Positions 32,865-44,753 of a DNA stretch of 64,000 bases are shown in pieces. Below the pieces are notes generated by a model. That model saw only the letters and a list, made by a program, of their open reading frames with translations, made no database searches and had not been told where the DNA came from. Both the position numbers and the translations under genes were made by a program. Each line of letters begins with the position of its first letter. The first letter of the stretch is position 1. This stretch comes from Diadema setosum (Eukaryota > Echinodermata > Echinoidea > Diadematoida > Diadematidae): NCBI RefSeq assembly GCF_964275005.1, contig NC_092706.1, forward strand, positions 27,092,281-27,156,280, written 5' to 3'.

Positions 32865-34554
32865 CCTGGAGGAAAAACATAATAAAACATGAAGAATGTT
32901 GATATAGAAGTTTAGATTGTATGTATGTTTCTGTCCGACAGCAGTTAAAAGTGATCTGTCAGATTGTATCACCCACAATGTATTTCAATTTTTGTTTTCT
33001 GTTCAGCAACTCGATGACTCATCTTTTTTTTTTTTTTTCAAATTCCAGGCTCGTGCGTGCGACAACCTCCTTTGTGACGCTCTCAAACGAGTGTGGTTAC
33101 ATTTTATATCCGGTACTTTACAACGCCGTAAAAACATTGGCAGGTAGATAACATCTTGATCAAAATTATTTTTTCCTCATGAAACGTCTATGAGAGAGGC
33201 AAATTTCCTTTCAGTGTTGCATTTACACCTATAAGGATCACAACAATTTCGTCATATCTTTACATTTTTCTTGTGAGTCTATGTGATCAAACTTAGCGAA
33301 CCCACACGCCATTTCACTGTCACAAAGACTACTTAAAAAAAAGAAAAACTCTCACCAGAATCGAAGATAAATCAAGAAAGCTATGAAATTTTTAAGTTTC
33401 AATGATGATTTTAGTAGCACACGAAAGTGCGACAAGCAATGGTGACATTCACTAAATTAGATGTATTAAAGCTTTAATTATCAATGTTATAAATAAATCT
33501 ATTGTACTTAATCAAGTGTCAAAAAATAATTCAATCATAGTTTATTCTCATGTTTCTGAAATAGTCATGGTATACAAATTACGCATTGTAAAATGTTAAC
33601 AAAATAATGTACACAACACATTATAATCAAATAACATAAAATAATTAAAAGTCTATGTTGAACTGACAAAAGGTATGATAAATTGATATAGACGGAGACA
33701 TTAAACGCATAGCTTGTGAAGTATAAGGTTAGCCGATAGTGACGTACTGGCCTGAGATACCGAAAATGGAAATAGAATAATGATGATAAACTGCAACAGG
33801 TTTCTTCCCTCATATTAGATATACACACATATATATATATATAGTAACTGCAAAGTTCAACATACATTGAATATCTATTTAATGAATCATTGATGGGAGA
33901 GCATTCAATATAATTCGAATACTCTATAGAAAAAAAAAAAGATATGATGGAGTAATAATGCGAAAGCCTCAGTCAAATATACTTACTATATTTCATGGCA
34001 CGGCGTCAGTGTGATGTGGTCTTTGCAGATGGCATGGTCTACACTATAAAGTATAACTGAAATGTTCGACTTCTTTTTGTGATCCACAGTCGCGAAAATG
34101 CACGGTTGTTGTTATCAAGTGGCACACAGCAAAGTGTCTAGGATCAAACTGAGTGTCAGCGTCGTCTGCAAAGAAATCATTAGGACCAATCATTATTCTC
34201 TCCTCCAATCTCCTTGGCAACGGTCCGTGACTAGTCCACGCGTAAGTAAAATATCTATTTTCACCATCAACTCCCATAATCGCAAATAATGAAGATATAG
34301 GAGAGAGGGAATTTCCCAATGTCTTCATAAACTCTTCCTACAACCTGTCTGGATTGCTTAAATTGTCGAGTGTGTGAGTATACACTATGCAAGGCGTACA
34401 CATCCGGGAAGATGTCACTGTTGGCCCAGAAAAAAAAAAATAATTATAGTCGGTATGGTGGTATACGCACGTTTATACCTTGCATGCCTTGGGACCGTAC
34501 TGAATTACGGTAAATAAATGGCTGAAATTTGATCATAGAAAGGGCAACGGGAGA

Positions 34555-34575
34555 GAGAGTGGTGGGGGGGGGGGG

Positions 34576-34613
<38 letters not shown>

Positions 34614-34660
34614 AGGGGGAAGAGAGAAAGAAGGGAGAGAGAAAGATGAGGGGGGTAGAT
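34555..34660. repeat. Poly-G and (GA)n purine tract
   Basis: A run of about 14 G followed by mostly AG/GA over 90 bases; strongly one-sided purine strand. Confidence 0.9.
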
Positions 34661-34865
34661 GAAGAGAATTTTTTTTTTTTTACGTTCACTCACAAACAGT
34701 TTATATTGATATAGTATTAGTTTTAGTACTTTGCTGCGCATCAAAATTGTATACAGAAGTACGTAGAAGACATACATGTGACACAAAGAATAAACCAGAA
34801 TCAATTTAATCAGGTATATATACCCAAACATTAAATTAACAAAATTGTATTTCATCGCATGTACA

Positions 34866-34936
34866 GCTCAGCACAGCACAGCACAGCACAGCACAGCACA
34901 CTGAGCACAGCACAGCACAGCACAGCACTCACCTCA
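34866..34936. repeat. (CAGCA)n microsatellite
   Basis: Pentanucleotide CAGCA repeats with a single CACTGAG interruption. Confidence 0.95.
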
Positions 34937-34984
34937 GCACAGTATTATGGTAAAAAATGCCTATTGATAACAAATAAACGAAAA

Positions 34985-35544
34985 CTTTTTTGAATTCCCC
35001 CTTTACTTTTGATTTCATAAATTATTACAATATTTTGGATTTGACTATTGATTCTATTTTTGTAGACACGTCCGTTATACAGATATGTAAATCGATTTTA
35101 AGTCTCGAATTTTACCCCGAGGCCTCGATCCATGTCAAGCTGCTGCTTATGATTGCGGTCTCCTGCTTTTCTGTTATTTTACTAACCAAAAAATATTGAA
35201 TTTTAAAAATCAATTTATTCATATCCCCTGTGTTATATTCTTTTTTTTTCTAAAATTCGTTTAATGAAACGACGTGATATACTCTGAATGAATAATCAGT
35301 TATTATTTACATACTCTACAAGTGTTGATTTAACGATTCGCCTCCGATTTTTTTTTTTTTTTGAATGATATGCTACACGTCTTATACATCGAATACTTTC
35401 ACGTTTGTACCTTGAATTAATTTGCAAGACAGTATATGCTTGCTTAAATGTCGTGTAACGTTAATTTCTAAATATGTGTATTCTTTTGTTGTGTGTGATT
35501 TGGAAAAAGGCAGAAATAAAATCAATCAATCAATCAATCAAAAA
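34985..35544 (+). mobile_element. LINE 3' tail
   Basis: Ends GGCAGAAATAAAATCAATCAA with an (ATCA)n tail, the form of a LINE 3' end. Little coding signal remains; the 5' limit is approximate. Confidence 0.45.
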
Positions 35545-36302
35545 GACGGAGGAATTAGGTGCTCGGTTCCGTTTTTCGCTTTAAGATCCATGGCTGATTA
35601 ATAGTACGTTTTGGCTTATTGTATTATCTCTGCATATTATTAAAACTTTAGTCATCACGAAAAAAAAAAAAGATCAGAAGAGTGAATGTTTGATGAAAAA
35701 ATCCTTATAACTGTCCATTTTTACTCCTAAGGACAACCTAGAATTCTGATACGCGTAAACTTGGGAGAGCAATCTTTCAAACTGATGAACATAGCCTAAG
35801 TTTTTGCTATACGGAGAGAAAAATCTCTGATTATTGTGAGAAAAAAAAATCATGACTGTATTCTGAGAGAAATTGAACAGAAAGACCTACATTGTCATCC
35901 TTGCTTCAATCATGTTTCTGTACAAATCTACATTATCTGCGCATGCGTTGTGCAATTGGCTAAAGTCTTCATGAGCAAAAGAGAAAGGCGATTGTTGGAG
36001 CTCCACGCTGGTAAAATGGAAGGCTCCTGGAGTGGCAAACATCAGAGGTCAAAGGTTTCAAATCCTGTCCCGTACTTTCATTGCTGGACAGGATATTTTG
36101 CCCACATTGGGTGATTTCAAGTTCCGTGATATACAGAACTGGTGTTCGTGCTATTTCAGAACCAAGTTGACTTCGAAATCATGACGTGCTATGTTGGTCC
36201 TGGTGCTGAATGTCGTCTGCTCAACTGGCCTCTACTTTTCTTATACAAAATAGGACGATCTTTGTATCAAGCAATTTTCCAATCTTACCCTAATCTGAAT
36301 CC

Positions 36303-36358
36303 CTGGAAAAAGAAAGAAAGAAAGAAAGAAAGAAAGAAAAAAAAAAAAAAAAAAAAAG
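36303..36358. repeat. (GAAA)n and poly-A run
   Basis: AAAG tetranucleotides followed by about 20 A. Confidence 0.95.
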
Positions 36359-36478
36359 GTCGGAGCAATATTGTCGCAAGAGCAAAATGTCGTGTCATCC
36401 ACAATCACACAAACGCCCAACCTCTTTTGGAAAGCAAAACTAAGGGAAAATACATTCTCGCCGGTAAGACTGTTGTGG

Positions 36479-36853
36479 CAGAGATGCCAAGTTCAAAAAA
36501 CTTTTATGAGTGAGATTTTTATGACTCGGCGTCTCGGCGCTCGCGCGCATGCGCAAGCGAACGAGGAGGGTGTCCCCCTCCCATGGTAGGGAGCTTTTTT
36601 AAATCATTAGCTCTTAATGACGCGATCTGGTGCATACTTAAGTGACTGTTTTTTACTATATTTTGAAAGGCAAAAGGGAAATATACCTTCAATTGCAACT
36701 ATCACTCTAATCCTTTGAGCTATGCTCCTTAATTTTGGCCCAAATTGCAGACTTCACCAGATGCGTGAGAAAAATGGGTGTCATGCGTGAGATCGTGAGA
36801 CAGACCCTAAATGCTTGACTCTCACGCAGAATGCGTGAGACTTGGTAGCTCTG
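36479..36853. mobile_element. hAT-like MITE with target duplication
   Basis: Inverted ends CAGAGATGCCAAGT and ACTTGGTAGCTCTG, bracketed by a perfect direct repeat TTGTGG (36473-36478 and 36854-36859). The interior has several TGCGTGAGA motifs and a palindromic CGCGCGCATGCGC. 375 bp, no coding. The end sequence and 6-8 bp duplication fit hAT, which usually makes 8 bp. Confidence 0.7.
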
Positions 36854-36859
36854 TTGTGG

Positions 36860-37255
36860 TAAGGTTTTTGGTTTATAGTGTGATGCGAGGATTAGGGTTA
36901 GTGTTATGTTTGTGGGTAGAATAATAATTGTTTGGCTTTAATAGCACGCATATATTTTGTTTCATGGGAGAAATTCGTCACAGAAAAAAAAAGTCATGGA
37001 ACCGTGATTGTAAGTGGGGGGGGGGGGGAGATGTAGACCAGCCCCCCCCCCCCCCTCGAAAAAAAGAAAGAAAAGAAAAGAAAAAGGTATCGTAACATGG
37101 CCTGAACAATATCGGTAACTTTTTTTGTGTTTGATTTTGTCAGATTTCTCTCGTATAAAGGCCTTCGTGTCTTCGGGATGAGCTGGGTCAAGGGCTCTTT
37201 CGATGCTCTATTTTTTCCTTCTGTTTTTGTTTTGTTTGTCATCATGTTTTTTCAA
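36860..37255. other. Gene-free interval
   Basis: Holds a G-run at 37017-37028 and a C-run at 37040-37055, but no gene. Confidence 0.5.
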
Positions 37256-40171
37256 TTTTTTTTTTTTCAATTCAAAGGTTTTATTTTCACTTCTTTCAAC
37301 AGAATGTACAAAAAAAAAATATAGATTCGACATGCGTTTGAAGGAATGATACATAGAATAACATTTGTCAATAATCATTACAAAATTAGGCATTTTTCAA
37401 TAATCATTACAATAATCATAGCAATCATTACATTACAATCATTACAAAATAATCATTACAAAATTAGGCATTTTTCATACAGACATATTTATACATTCTG
37501 CGAAAAAAAGTGGAGGTACCCACTCAAAAAACTATTCTTGTACAAGGTGGGCACCTCACAGGAGGAATAAAAAGGTGAAAACTTAACTACAAGTGTGCGG
37601 GATGAAAAAAAGAAGTGGAAATAAAAGGGGAAAGAGAAGAAGCAGAAATACAAGTAAAGAGACGAGACAACTAAAAACAAAAAGCCTAGATCAATCGATA
37701 CATTCAAGATCAAACCAACAGAGACTATTAGCCATATTAGAAGTGTAGAGCGTTGAAAGCGACGAGAAAGTGATATTCTATACAATTGTATGGAATTGCT
37801 GATAGCAGAACATATTATCTGTTCTGTGAAGGTACGTGTAATAATGTACAAGTTTGCAGTAAGAAAAACAGGGGATGCGATGTGGAATTCCGCGAAAGAC
37901 GCGACCTAACAAGCCTATGAAAAATCAATAGCATCCTGGTGCTTACAAAACCTACTTACTGAAAAAGATAAACAAACAAAATTAATTTCTTTCTGTTACG
38001 TTATAAGACTTAAGGAGGAATGATTTCAATCTTTTTTTGAAAGAAAACAAAGAAGGAGTATTTTTTATGTCTGGACTAAGGGAGTTCCAGAATCTTGGGC
38101 CTGTATAAATAAATGTCTGCTGAGCTAACACAGTTCTAAGCAGGGGCAAGTGAAATTCATTAGACTGTCTTGTTGGGTAACTATGGAATGTCAGGTTACG
38201 AGGAAACATAGAATCAAATATAAACGGAAGACAGTTGTTATTATAGCTATACATAAATTGTCCTAAATGAAATAAAAACAAATCTTTAATTTTCAGAATC
38301 TTATTTTCAGAAAACATAGAAGCTGCATGAGAGCAAGGAGCGGCATTACAAATGATTCGAAGTTCCTTCTTTTGTAACAATAGAACCCTATCTAATAATG
38401 TTTGATGCGTGTTTCCCCATGCCAAAATTCCGTAATTTAAATAAGGTAATATCAAAGACGAATACAGTATAAATAATGAATGTTGGGGAAGAAACAATTT
38501 GAACCTGTTAATGACGCCTATATTACGTGAAATAATTTTACAAACATCTATTGTGATTCCAAGAAATTTTGTATATGAAACACTTTCTAAAACAGTATCA
38601 TCAAAATAAATATCCATATTCAAATTATCTAAAATGTTACTAAAAAACATATACTTTGTTTTATTGATGTTCAGGGACAGCTTATTAGCTCGTATCCAAT
38701 CTCGTAAATTTTGTAACTCCGAATTTACTGTATGCACAAGAATATTTGGATCTTCATGTGAATGAAACACATTTGAGTCATCGGCGAAAAGTATGAATGA
38801 TAACACTTGGGAGAAGCACATAAATCATTAATATAAACAATAAACAACAACGGCCCCAATATACTACCTTGTGGCACGCCACAAATTAGTTCTCTCATAT
38901 CAGAGTTATAATTGTTTATTGAAACATATTGTTTACGATCAGTTAGATAACTCCTGAACCACTCCAAGGCCTTCCCACGTATAGCATAGTGGGACAACTT
39001 ATAAAGCAATATATTATGATTAATAGTGTCGAAGGCCTTGGAGAAGTCCAGGAAGATACCGATCATATGAGAGTGATTATCTAAAGCATGTGCTACTTTA
39101 TCAATGAAATTCAAAAATGCATGAGAGGTGCTATGCTTTTCTCGAAAACCAAACTGGGAGTTTGTTAGAACACAATGCGTCTTCAAAAAATTCATTGTTC
39201 TTTCATATATAATTTTCTCTAAGATTTTTGATATACAAGATAATAAAGAAATAGGTCTATAATTAGTTATCACCATTCTTAAATATAGGAATAACTTTTG
39301 CTATTTTCATTTGTTCCGGAAACTGACCATTTGACATTGACAAATTGAAAATATACACCAAAGGATCCACAATAGAATATATTGCTCCTTTTAAAATCAT
39401 ATTGCTTATATCATCATAACCAGCACTTTTTTTATTTTTCAAACCAGAAACAATATCAATAACTTCATACCTAGTGGTAGGAGTAAAAAATATAGAATGT
39501 GTATTATACTGATTCAAAAAATCAGTAAAATGTTTATCAGTATTGGGAATTTCTTGAGCAATATCTTATCCAATAGTTGTAAAATATTTATTGAAAATAT
39601 TTACAATATCTTGAGAATTATCAATAACCTTGTCATCAAATCGAATTTTTGATATACCAGAGATTTCGGTTATATATTCATAGCATGTTTTAATACATTC
39701 CACGTACTTTTTATGTCATATCTATATCTCTGCAATTGCTTATGATAATATTTTTTCTTTTCTATACGTAATATTTTTGTTAGGGTATTTTTATACGAAG
39801 TGTATTTCAAACGTGCTTGCTCAGTTCTTTTCATCTTAAATGAGTAAAACAATTCATTTTTTCTATTAATAGATCGTAAAATGGAATTTGTAATCCAAGG
39901 AAGCCTTGGTGTTGTTTTACAATTCCCCCGTTTGTATTTTCTTTTGGGAATACATATATCTAAATGATTATTCAAAACATCAAAAAAAATTATTCAAAGA
40001 CAAATTAATGTCATCTGTATCAAACACACATTCCCAATTAGCATTATCTAAAGAAGCACAAAAAGAAAACAAATTTTCTTGAGTTACTCTACGCCTTTCC
40101 TGACAATGAAATGGATTAACATTACTATGATTATACTTAAACTGCGTCATAACAGGAAAATGATCAGTCAT
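37256..40171 (-). mobile_element. LINE, 2.9 kb, 5'-truncated, endonuclease C-end to 3' tail
   Basis: Minus-strand frames in order: endonuclease end MTDHFPVMTQF (40171-39980), a linker frame (39975-39670), RT with KKSAGYDDISN, NYRPISLLSCISKILEK, DFSKAFDTINHNILLYKLSH and CGVPQGSILGPLLF (39517-38725), then ILFADDSNVFH and the C-terminal domain with KTKYMFFSN, LPYLNYGILAWGN and GPRFWNSL (38821-37982). Breaks include frameshifts near 39265 and 38800 and a stop-containing gap near 39540-39660. The 3' UTR runs to an AATAAAACCTTTGAATTG tail near 37256. Jockey/CR1 superfamily. Confidence 0.85.
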
Positions 40172-40839
40172 ATCAGAAAATGATCAGTCATATCATGTCT
40201 TGCCTGTGACATGTCAGCATTTGAAGTATCTGCAGCAATCGTATTACACCACACAAATTTTCCAGGTTCCGTTTGAGATCACAATATTACTCATACAGAT
40301 CATGAACTTCGAATTCGTGCGGGTACATCAGTCAGGTCATAGCCCTGTACATTGCATGTGCTTATATCAAATCATCAACAAGTTGTTTTTGTTTTGTTTT
40401 GTCTTGTTTTTCTAACAAGAGCATACTATCAAAACACAAGAAAAACACGAAAACAAAACAAAAATAAAACACGACGCGTTGATAACACCCTGCGTTGCTG
40501 GTGTTGTTGGTTATAACCAGCAAGTTTTCAAGGATGTTTTTGAGGATGAAGATACCATCATATTTGCTGTTGTTGTTTTTGTTGTTTAATCCTCATAAAG
40601 AATCACAAAGATGATTGACGCACGCCTTACCTTTCAACAGGACAACATGCCCAAACGAGAATTATAACTGTGCAAGAGTGGCAAAAATCAGAAGAGAGAA
40701 ATCAAAACAAAATGATTTTTACTTGTATTTTGAATTTTCATACTATTTTGTCTCGAATGCAAATCATTTACCTTTTCCGTTCCACTGCATGGTAACCTGA
40801 CCTAGGTGTAAGTCATCTTCCCTGGTGGAAAGAAGACAT
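40172..40839. other. Gene-free interval
   Basis: The first bases repeat AGAAAATGATCAGTCATATC in tandem at the LINE's 5' edge. The rest shows no gene. Confidence 0.5.
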
Positions 40840-41481
40840 TGTCTCACAGTGTGAAACACAATGTGAAACTCAGTGTGAACACATTGTGAACACGGTGTGA
40901 AATCTCTTCACACTGTTAGATTCGAGCGTTTTAACATTATGAACACATTGTGAATCACATATTCACAATGTGAAACAGATCATTATAGGCCTACTATTGT
41001 GAAATCTCTGTGAAAGCCACACCACAGTGTGAAATCATCTTCATACTGTTAAATTCGCGCGTTTTCACATATATATCCGATTTGTGGTGAACATACTATT
41101 AGATGCTGTGTTCTATCCATCAGAGTTTTCCCTGATATTTGTTGGTTTTTTTTTTTGGTTTTTTTTTTCACTTTAAGGAACTGTTGCGGTTCAGTGGATA
41201 AGACCACGAATTACGAGGTCGGTGGTTCGAGTCTTCTGCATGGCTGCAGCAGTAAGTCCTTGTACCCCTATATACAGAGCCAAGCCTCTTTATTCTCTTT
41301 GTCGACTAGTCATTCGTGTTGGACTTACAACCTTTGATTCCGTAGTTGTATGTATGTTTATATGTAGGTACGTCGTGTATGTATGTTTAAGAACGATGTC
41401 TCACAGTCTGTTCACAGTGTGTTCACATAGTCGACTGTGTGAAAACGCTCGAATTTAACAATGTGAAGAGATTTCACACTG
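40840..41481. mobile_element. Foldback element with CACANTGTGAA repeats, carrying a SINE
   Basis: The left part has many copies of CACA(A/G)TGTGAA and ends an arm with CTCTTCACACTGTTAGATTC then GAGCGTTTTAAC. The right part inverts this (AAAACGCTCGAATTTAAC, AATGTGAAGAGATTTCACAC). A second partial copy of the arm end is at 41040. Confidence 0.65.
41181..41275 (+). repeat. tRNA-derived SINE
   Basis: A-box-like GCGGTTCAGTGGATAAG and B-box GGTTCGAGTC (41224-41233) at tRNA-like spacing, with a GAATTACGAGGTC linker. It lies between the arms of the foldback element. Not a functional tRNA: the acceptor ends do not pair. Confidence 0.6.
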
Positions 41482-43716
41482 TATTTAAACATTAAGATTA
41501 CTACCTGCAGAAATGATTTTTGTTTTAATAGTTTGTACTTTCAAGAGTACAAAGCCAGCCATAATAGCAACAAATAACCTGTGTTTACTGCTAGAGTTGA
41601 CTAAGGAGATGTGGTACCTCCACGAGTTGACAAACCAACATGATACCCTGGACTTTAAAAGGTAAAACCCCGAGGTAGCTCGATGAACTACGTCACTTTT
41701 GTTCTATACTAGAAGTAAATCGTAGTTCGGCGGGAGAGTCCCAAGGTAATTCATGGCGTCCAAGCCATGTAGGGATTATTATTGTGAGGGGAAAGCAAGA
41801 GGCCCTTATGCGCATGAGCAACTCGGGCAAATCATTTTGACCGGACTTAACTATCAGTGTAATATTACAATACGCCACCGGAGAGTGTGTGTGTGAGAGA
41901 GAAAAATCTAGTGTAGGGCGGGGGGGGGGGGGGGGAGGGAAGGGAGGCTAGAGAGAGGGAGAGGGGATGGGGGGAGATTATTATGAATCTTCATGACTTT
42001 GCTCAAGAAAAGAAGATAATGTCCATCTTCCATAAAATATGCTCTAATGTATAATGTCTGGACAGGACTGTCGCAACTTCAGTCTGTTCGTATGGAGACG
42101 ATACCCCAGTTTCGCGACTGTCAGACCGTTATCATTGTGTTGGTCAGCACTCAGTGACGGTGTTTCCACTGGATAACAAATTCAGTTCATTATAATTTCA
42201 CGTTAACAATATCAGTTACTACACGACTACAGTTCTGTAATGACATGTTTCTATGTCAATGATTTTGATTTAAGTTACCTCCGAACATCGTATCGGACAG
42301 ACAGAGAAGAAGAAGTCCTTTTAAAATCGGACGCACAAGACATTATGTTTGAAAGCTGTCCACCACAAAGTGATTGGTTGCTATGGCAATTATATTGACA
42401 GAGACAATGACGTAGTCACCTAAATAAAACTCGCCAGTTTGCACACAGAAATATCATAAAAGTGAATTTCAGCTGATTATGCAATAACGGCAACTCCCTT
42501 TTACCTCAGAATCATCTTTGCTGGTTTATTTCCAGCTTGATACAGGTTGTATCGTTTGGTGTGAATTATGTAACCCACTCTCTTTTCTTTATTTAAAGAA
42601 AGAAGGTGGCTTATACGCAAAGGCCAGGGCCCCATTTCATGAATAATATTAGGATATAGCAACTCTCGCTGGAATGACACTTCCCATAGCAACATCCACT
42701 CAGAAAGCTAGATTCTTGTCGTTACCATTCCAGCAAGAATTCCTATCGTATCAACTTTTTATGAAACGGGGTCTCGGAGAAGACATGCGACATGATGACG
42801 TCATAATTTCCATCAATTCGTACTATGTGGCTGCTATTTGTTACGACTGATTTCACTCTTCCATGAAAACATTTGAAACTTCGAAAAGTTCGGTAATTTT
42901 ATTTCAGTCCAATTACCACAAACCAGCCTGAGTTATCTGCGCGGCCTTTTGTGTGTGTGTGTGTGTGTGTGTGTTTGCGTCAAGGACTTCGGACATAATC
43001 TTATGAGTTTCTGCTGTATCAGTCAGCACTTAAAGTACTGAAAGTATTTCAATTCATGAGAGCGAACTTGAGCATGGTATCAAATTATACTTTGAATATA
43101 CTTATATTCTGATGAGTATTACATAAGGTGAAGTCTACACCAAACAACTTGGGCATTGAACAGTTTTTGTAATTTTCTCAGACTTTTATTGTTTGCATGA
43201 AGTAACGTATGCAGTGCGTCCAACGTGTAGATTTATAACAGCTCATTTCAGTATCTTACTTGGGGTTATTTTTTATACTGCCATTAATTTCAAGAGAACA
43301 AGCAGACGAACTGCGTAACACATCTTCTAATGCATTTGTGCATAATATATCATTATGAGGATGCTTCTACTGTTCCCTCACGCTTCTGCCTTTTGAAATT
43401 ACCAACTGATGGGATCTTGTTATTTCGTTTTATTGAAATGACTTCATGTTTCAAAATGATTTTCTGGCGCTTTATGTTCGCATTACAAAACGATTCTGAT
43501 TTCTTAACGTACTGTAGCTGAATATCATTAAAATGCATTGTGCATTTAAATACGGATTTCATTACCACGGTTAAAAATTGATACAAGAAACCATGGTCTT
43601 AGGTTCATCACTGTATTGCCCCCAATACTTATGACATATGTATGTAAACGATTATATTTTAATGATTGAGAGCCAAAAAGATGCACAAGATTCTTGGCTC
43701 GGGTGGGGCAAAGAAC
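41482..43716. other. Gene-free interval and 3' flank of the EF-hand gene
   Basis: Holds G-rich and AG-rich patches (41880-41970), a (GT)n run at 42951-42974 and one short MITE (listed). Possible minus-strand AATAAA signals lie at 43429-43434 and 43185-43190, downstream of the EF-hand stop. Confidence 0.45.
42628..42773. mobile_element. Short MITE with GGCCCCATTTCAT ends
   Basis: Ends GGCCCCATTTCATGAA and the inverse of ATGAAACGGGGTCT; centre GCTGGAATGACAC/GTTACCATTCCAGC also palindromic. About 146 bp. Confidence 0.6.
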
Positions 43717-43887
43717 CTAAGCAATGTAGCGCTGTCCCGCTCTGCTGTACGAGTGAAACACGGGCTTGAATCGCATCCGTTGGGCCGGTGTCATCCGGTG
43801 ACATTTTAGGGTCTTCCAGTAGCTCCTGTTGTCCTCCCTCCGACTGATAACCAGGTCCCGATGGTATTCCATAGTGGCGTCCTGAAT
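43717..43887 (-). CDS. EF-hand gene, exon 9 (last)
   Basis: Acceptor CATCCTCTTTGGGCAG; encodes IQDATMEYHRDLVISRREDN through SYSRAGQRYIA to TAG, in phase 0. Confidence 0.72.
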   Translation of the reverse strand: MQDATMEYHRDLVISRREDNRSYWKTLKCHRMTPAQRMRFKPVFHSYSRAGQRYIA

Positions 43888-44722
43888 CTGCCCAAAGAGG
43901 ATGTGTATAGCATGGAAGCATCGAGGAATAATTTTTCAGATAAAATAGAAGGAAAACGAATGATACCTTTCTTTGAATCCGGTGTTTCGCCACAGAATCT
44001 CTTTAATAGTGTTAGTAATCCTTCACCAATGACTTAAAAAGTATTAGGTATTAGACCTATATAGCATTTCTGGTTCTACGTGCAATAAAAGGTACTGGAT
44101 TTTTCTCCGGATACTTTATATTAAAAGTGGGATATCATAAGCAGAAAACCACAGCGAACCATCATATCTTTTTCTAACCGGGGGAGAATTTTAAGTAACG
44201 GCCACGAAACAACTCACACGAAGTTACTGAAACGAAAAGAAAAAAAAAAATACCCACAAATTGAACAAACAAACAAGCAAACAAAAAACAACAATTTTTT
44301 AAAATCAGTAAGCCACTTGACTGTCTAGTAATGATTTATCACGTACCAGTAAATTTACTCATTCTCTGTCTCCTTTTTATCACGCACAAAAAAAAAGAGA
44401 TTATGCGAATATAAAATGTAGTTATATACTCACCCCTTTCCGAATTTTCATTAAATCGTCCATAGTGTACGTGGTGTTGACTTTAGGGAGTCTGTCAGCT
44501 ATACTCTTGACGCGGCATTTGACCCAGCCCAGACGGGGAACCGTTGGCGCTTTTTCTCTCTTCTTGTCCGTTTCTTTCACCTGCAAATCGATTACAAAAT
44601 TAACAATTACCAACATGAAATCTCTTCATTTATCTTTTTTTTTTATGGGCAGAATGGGAATATGACTAAAAGACCTGTTGAAACTGATTTTGTAAACTAA
44701 GCCTTTGTCACTTGTCTGTGGC

Positions 44723-44753
<31 letters not shown>

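Larger units (their letters stand above)
32865..36478. other. Gene-free interval upstream of the GPCR
   Basis: No exon recognised. Contains A-rich and AT-rich DNA, a short TA run near 33832 and the repeats listed separately. Confidence 0.45.
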
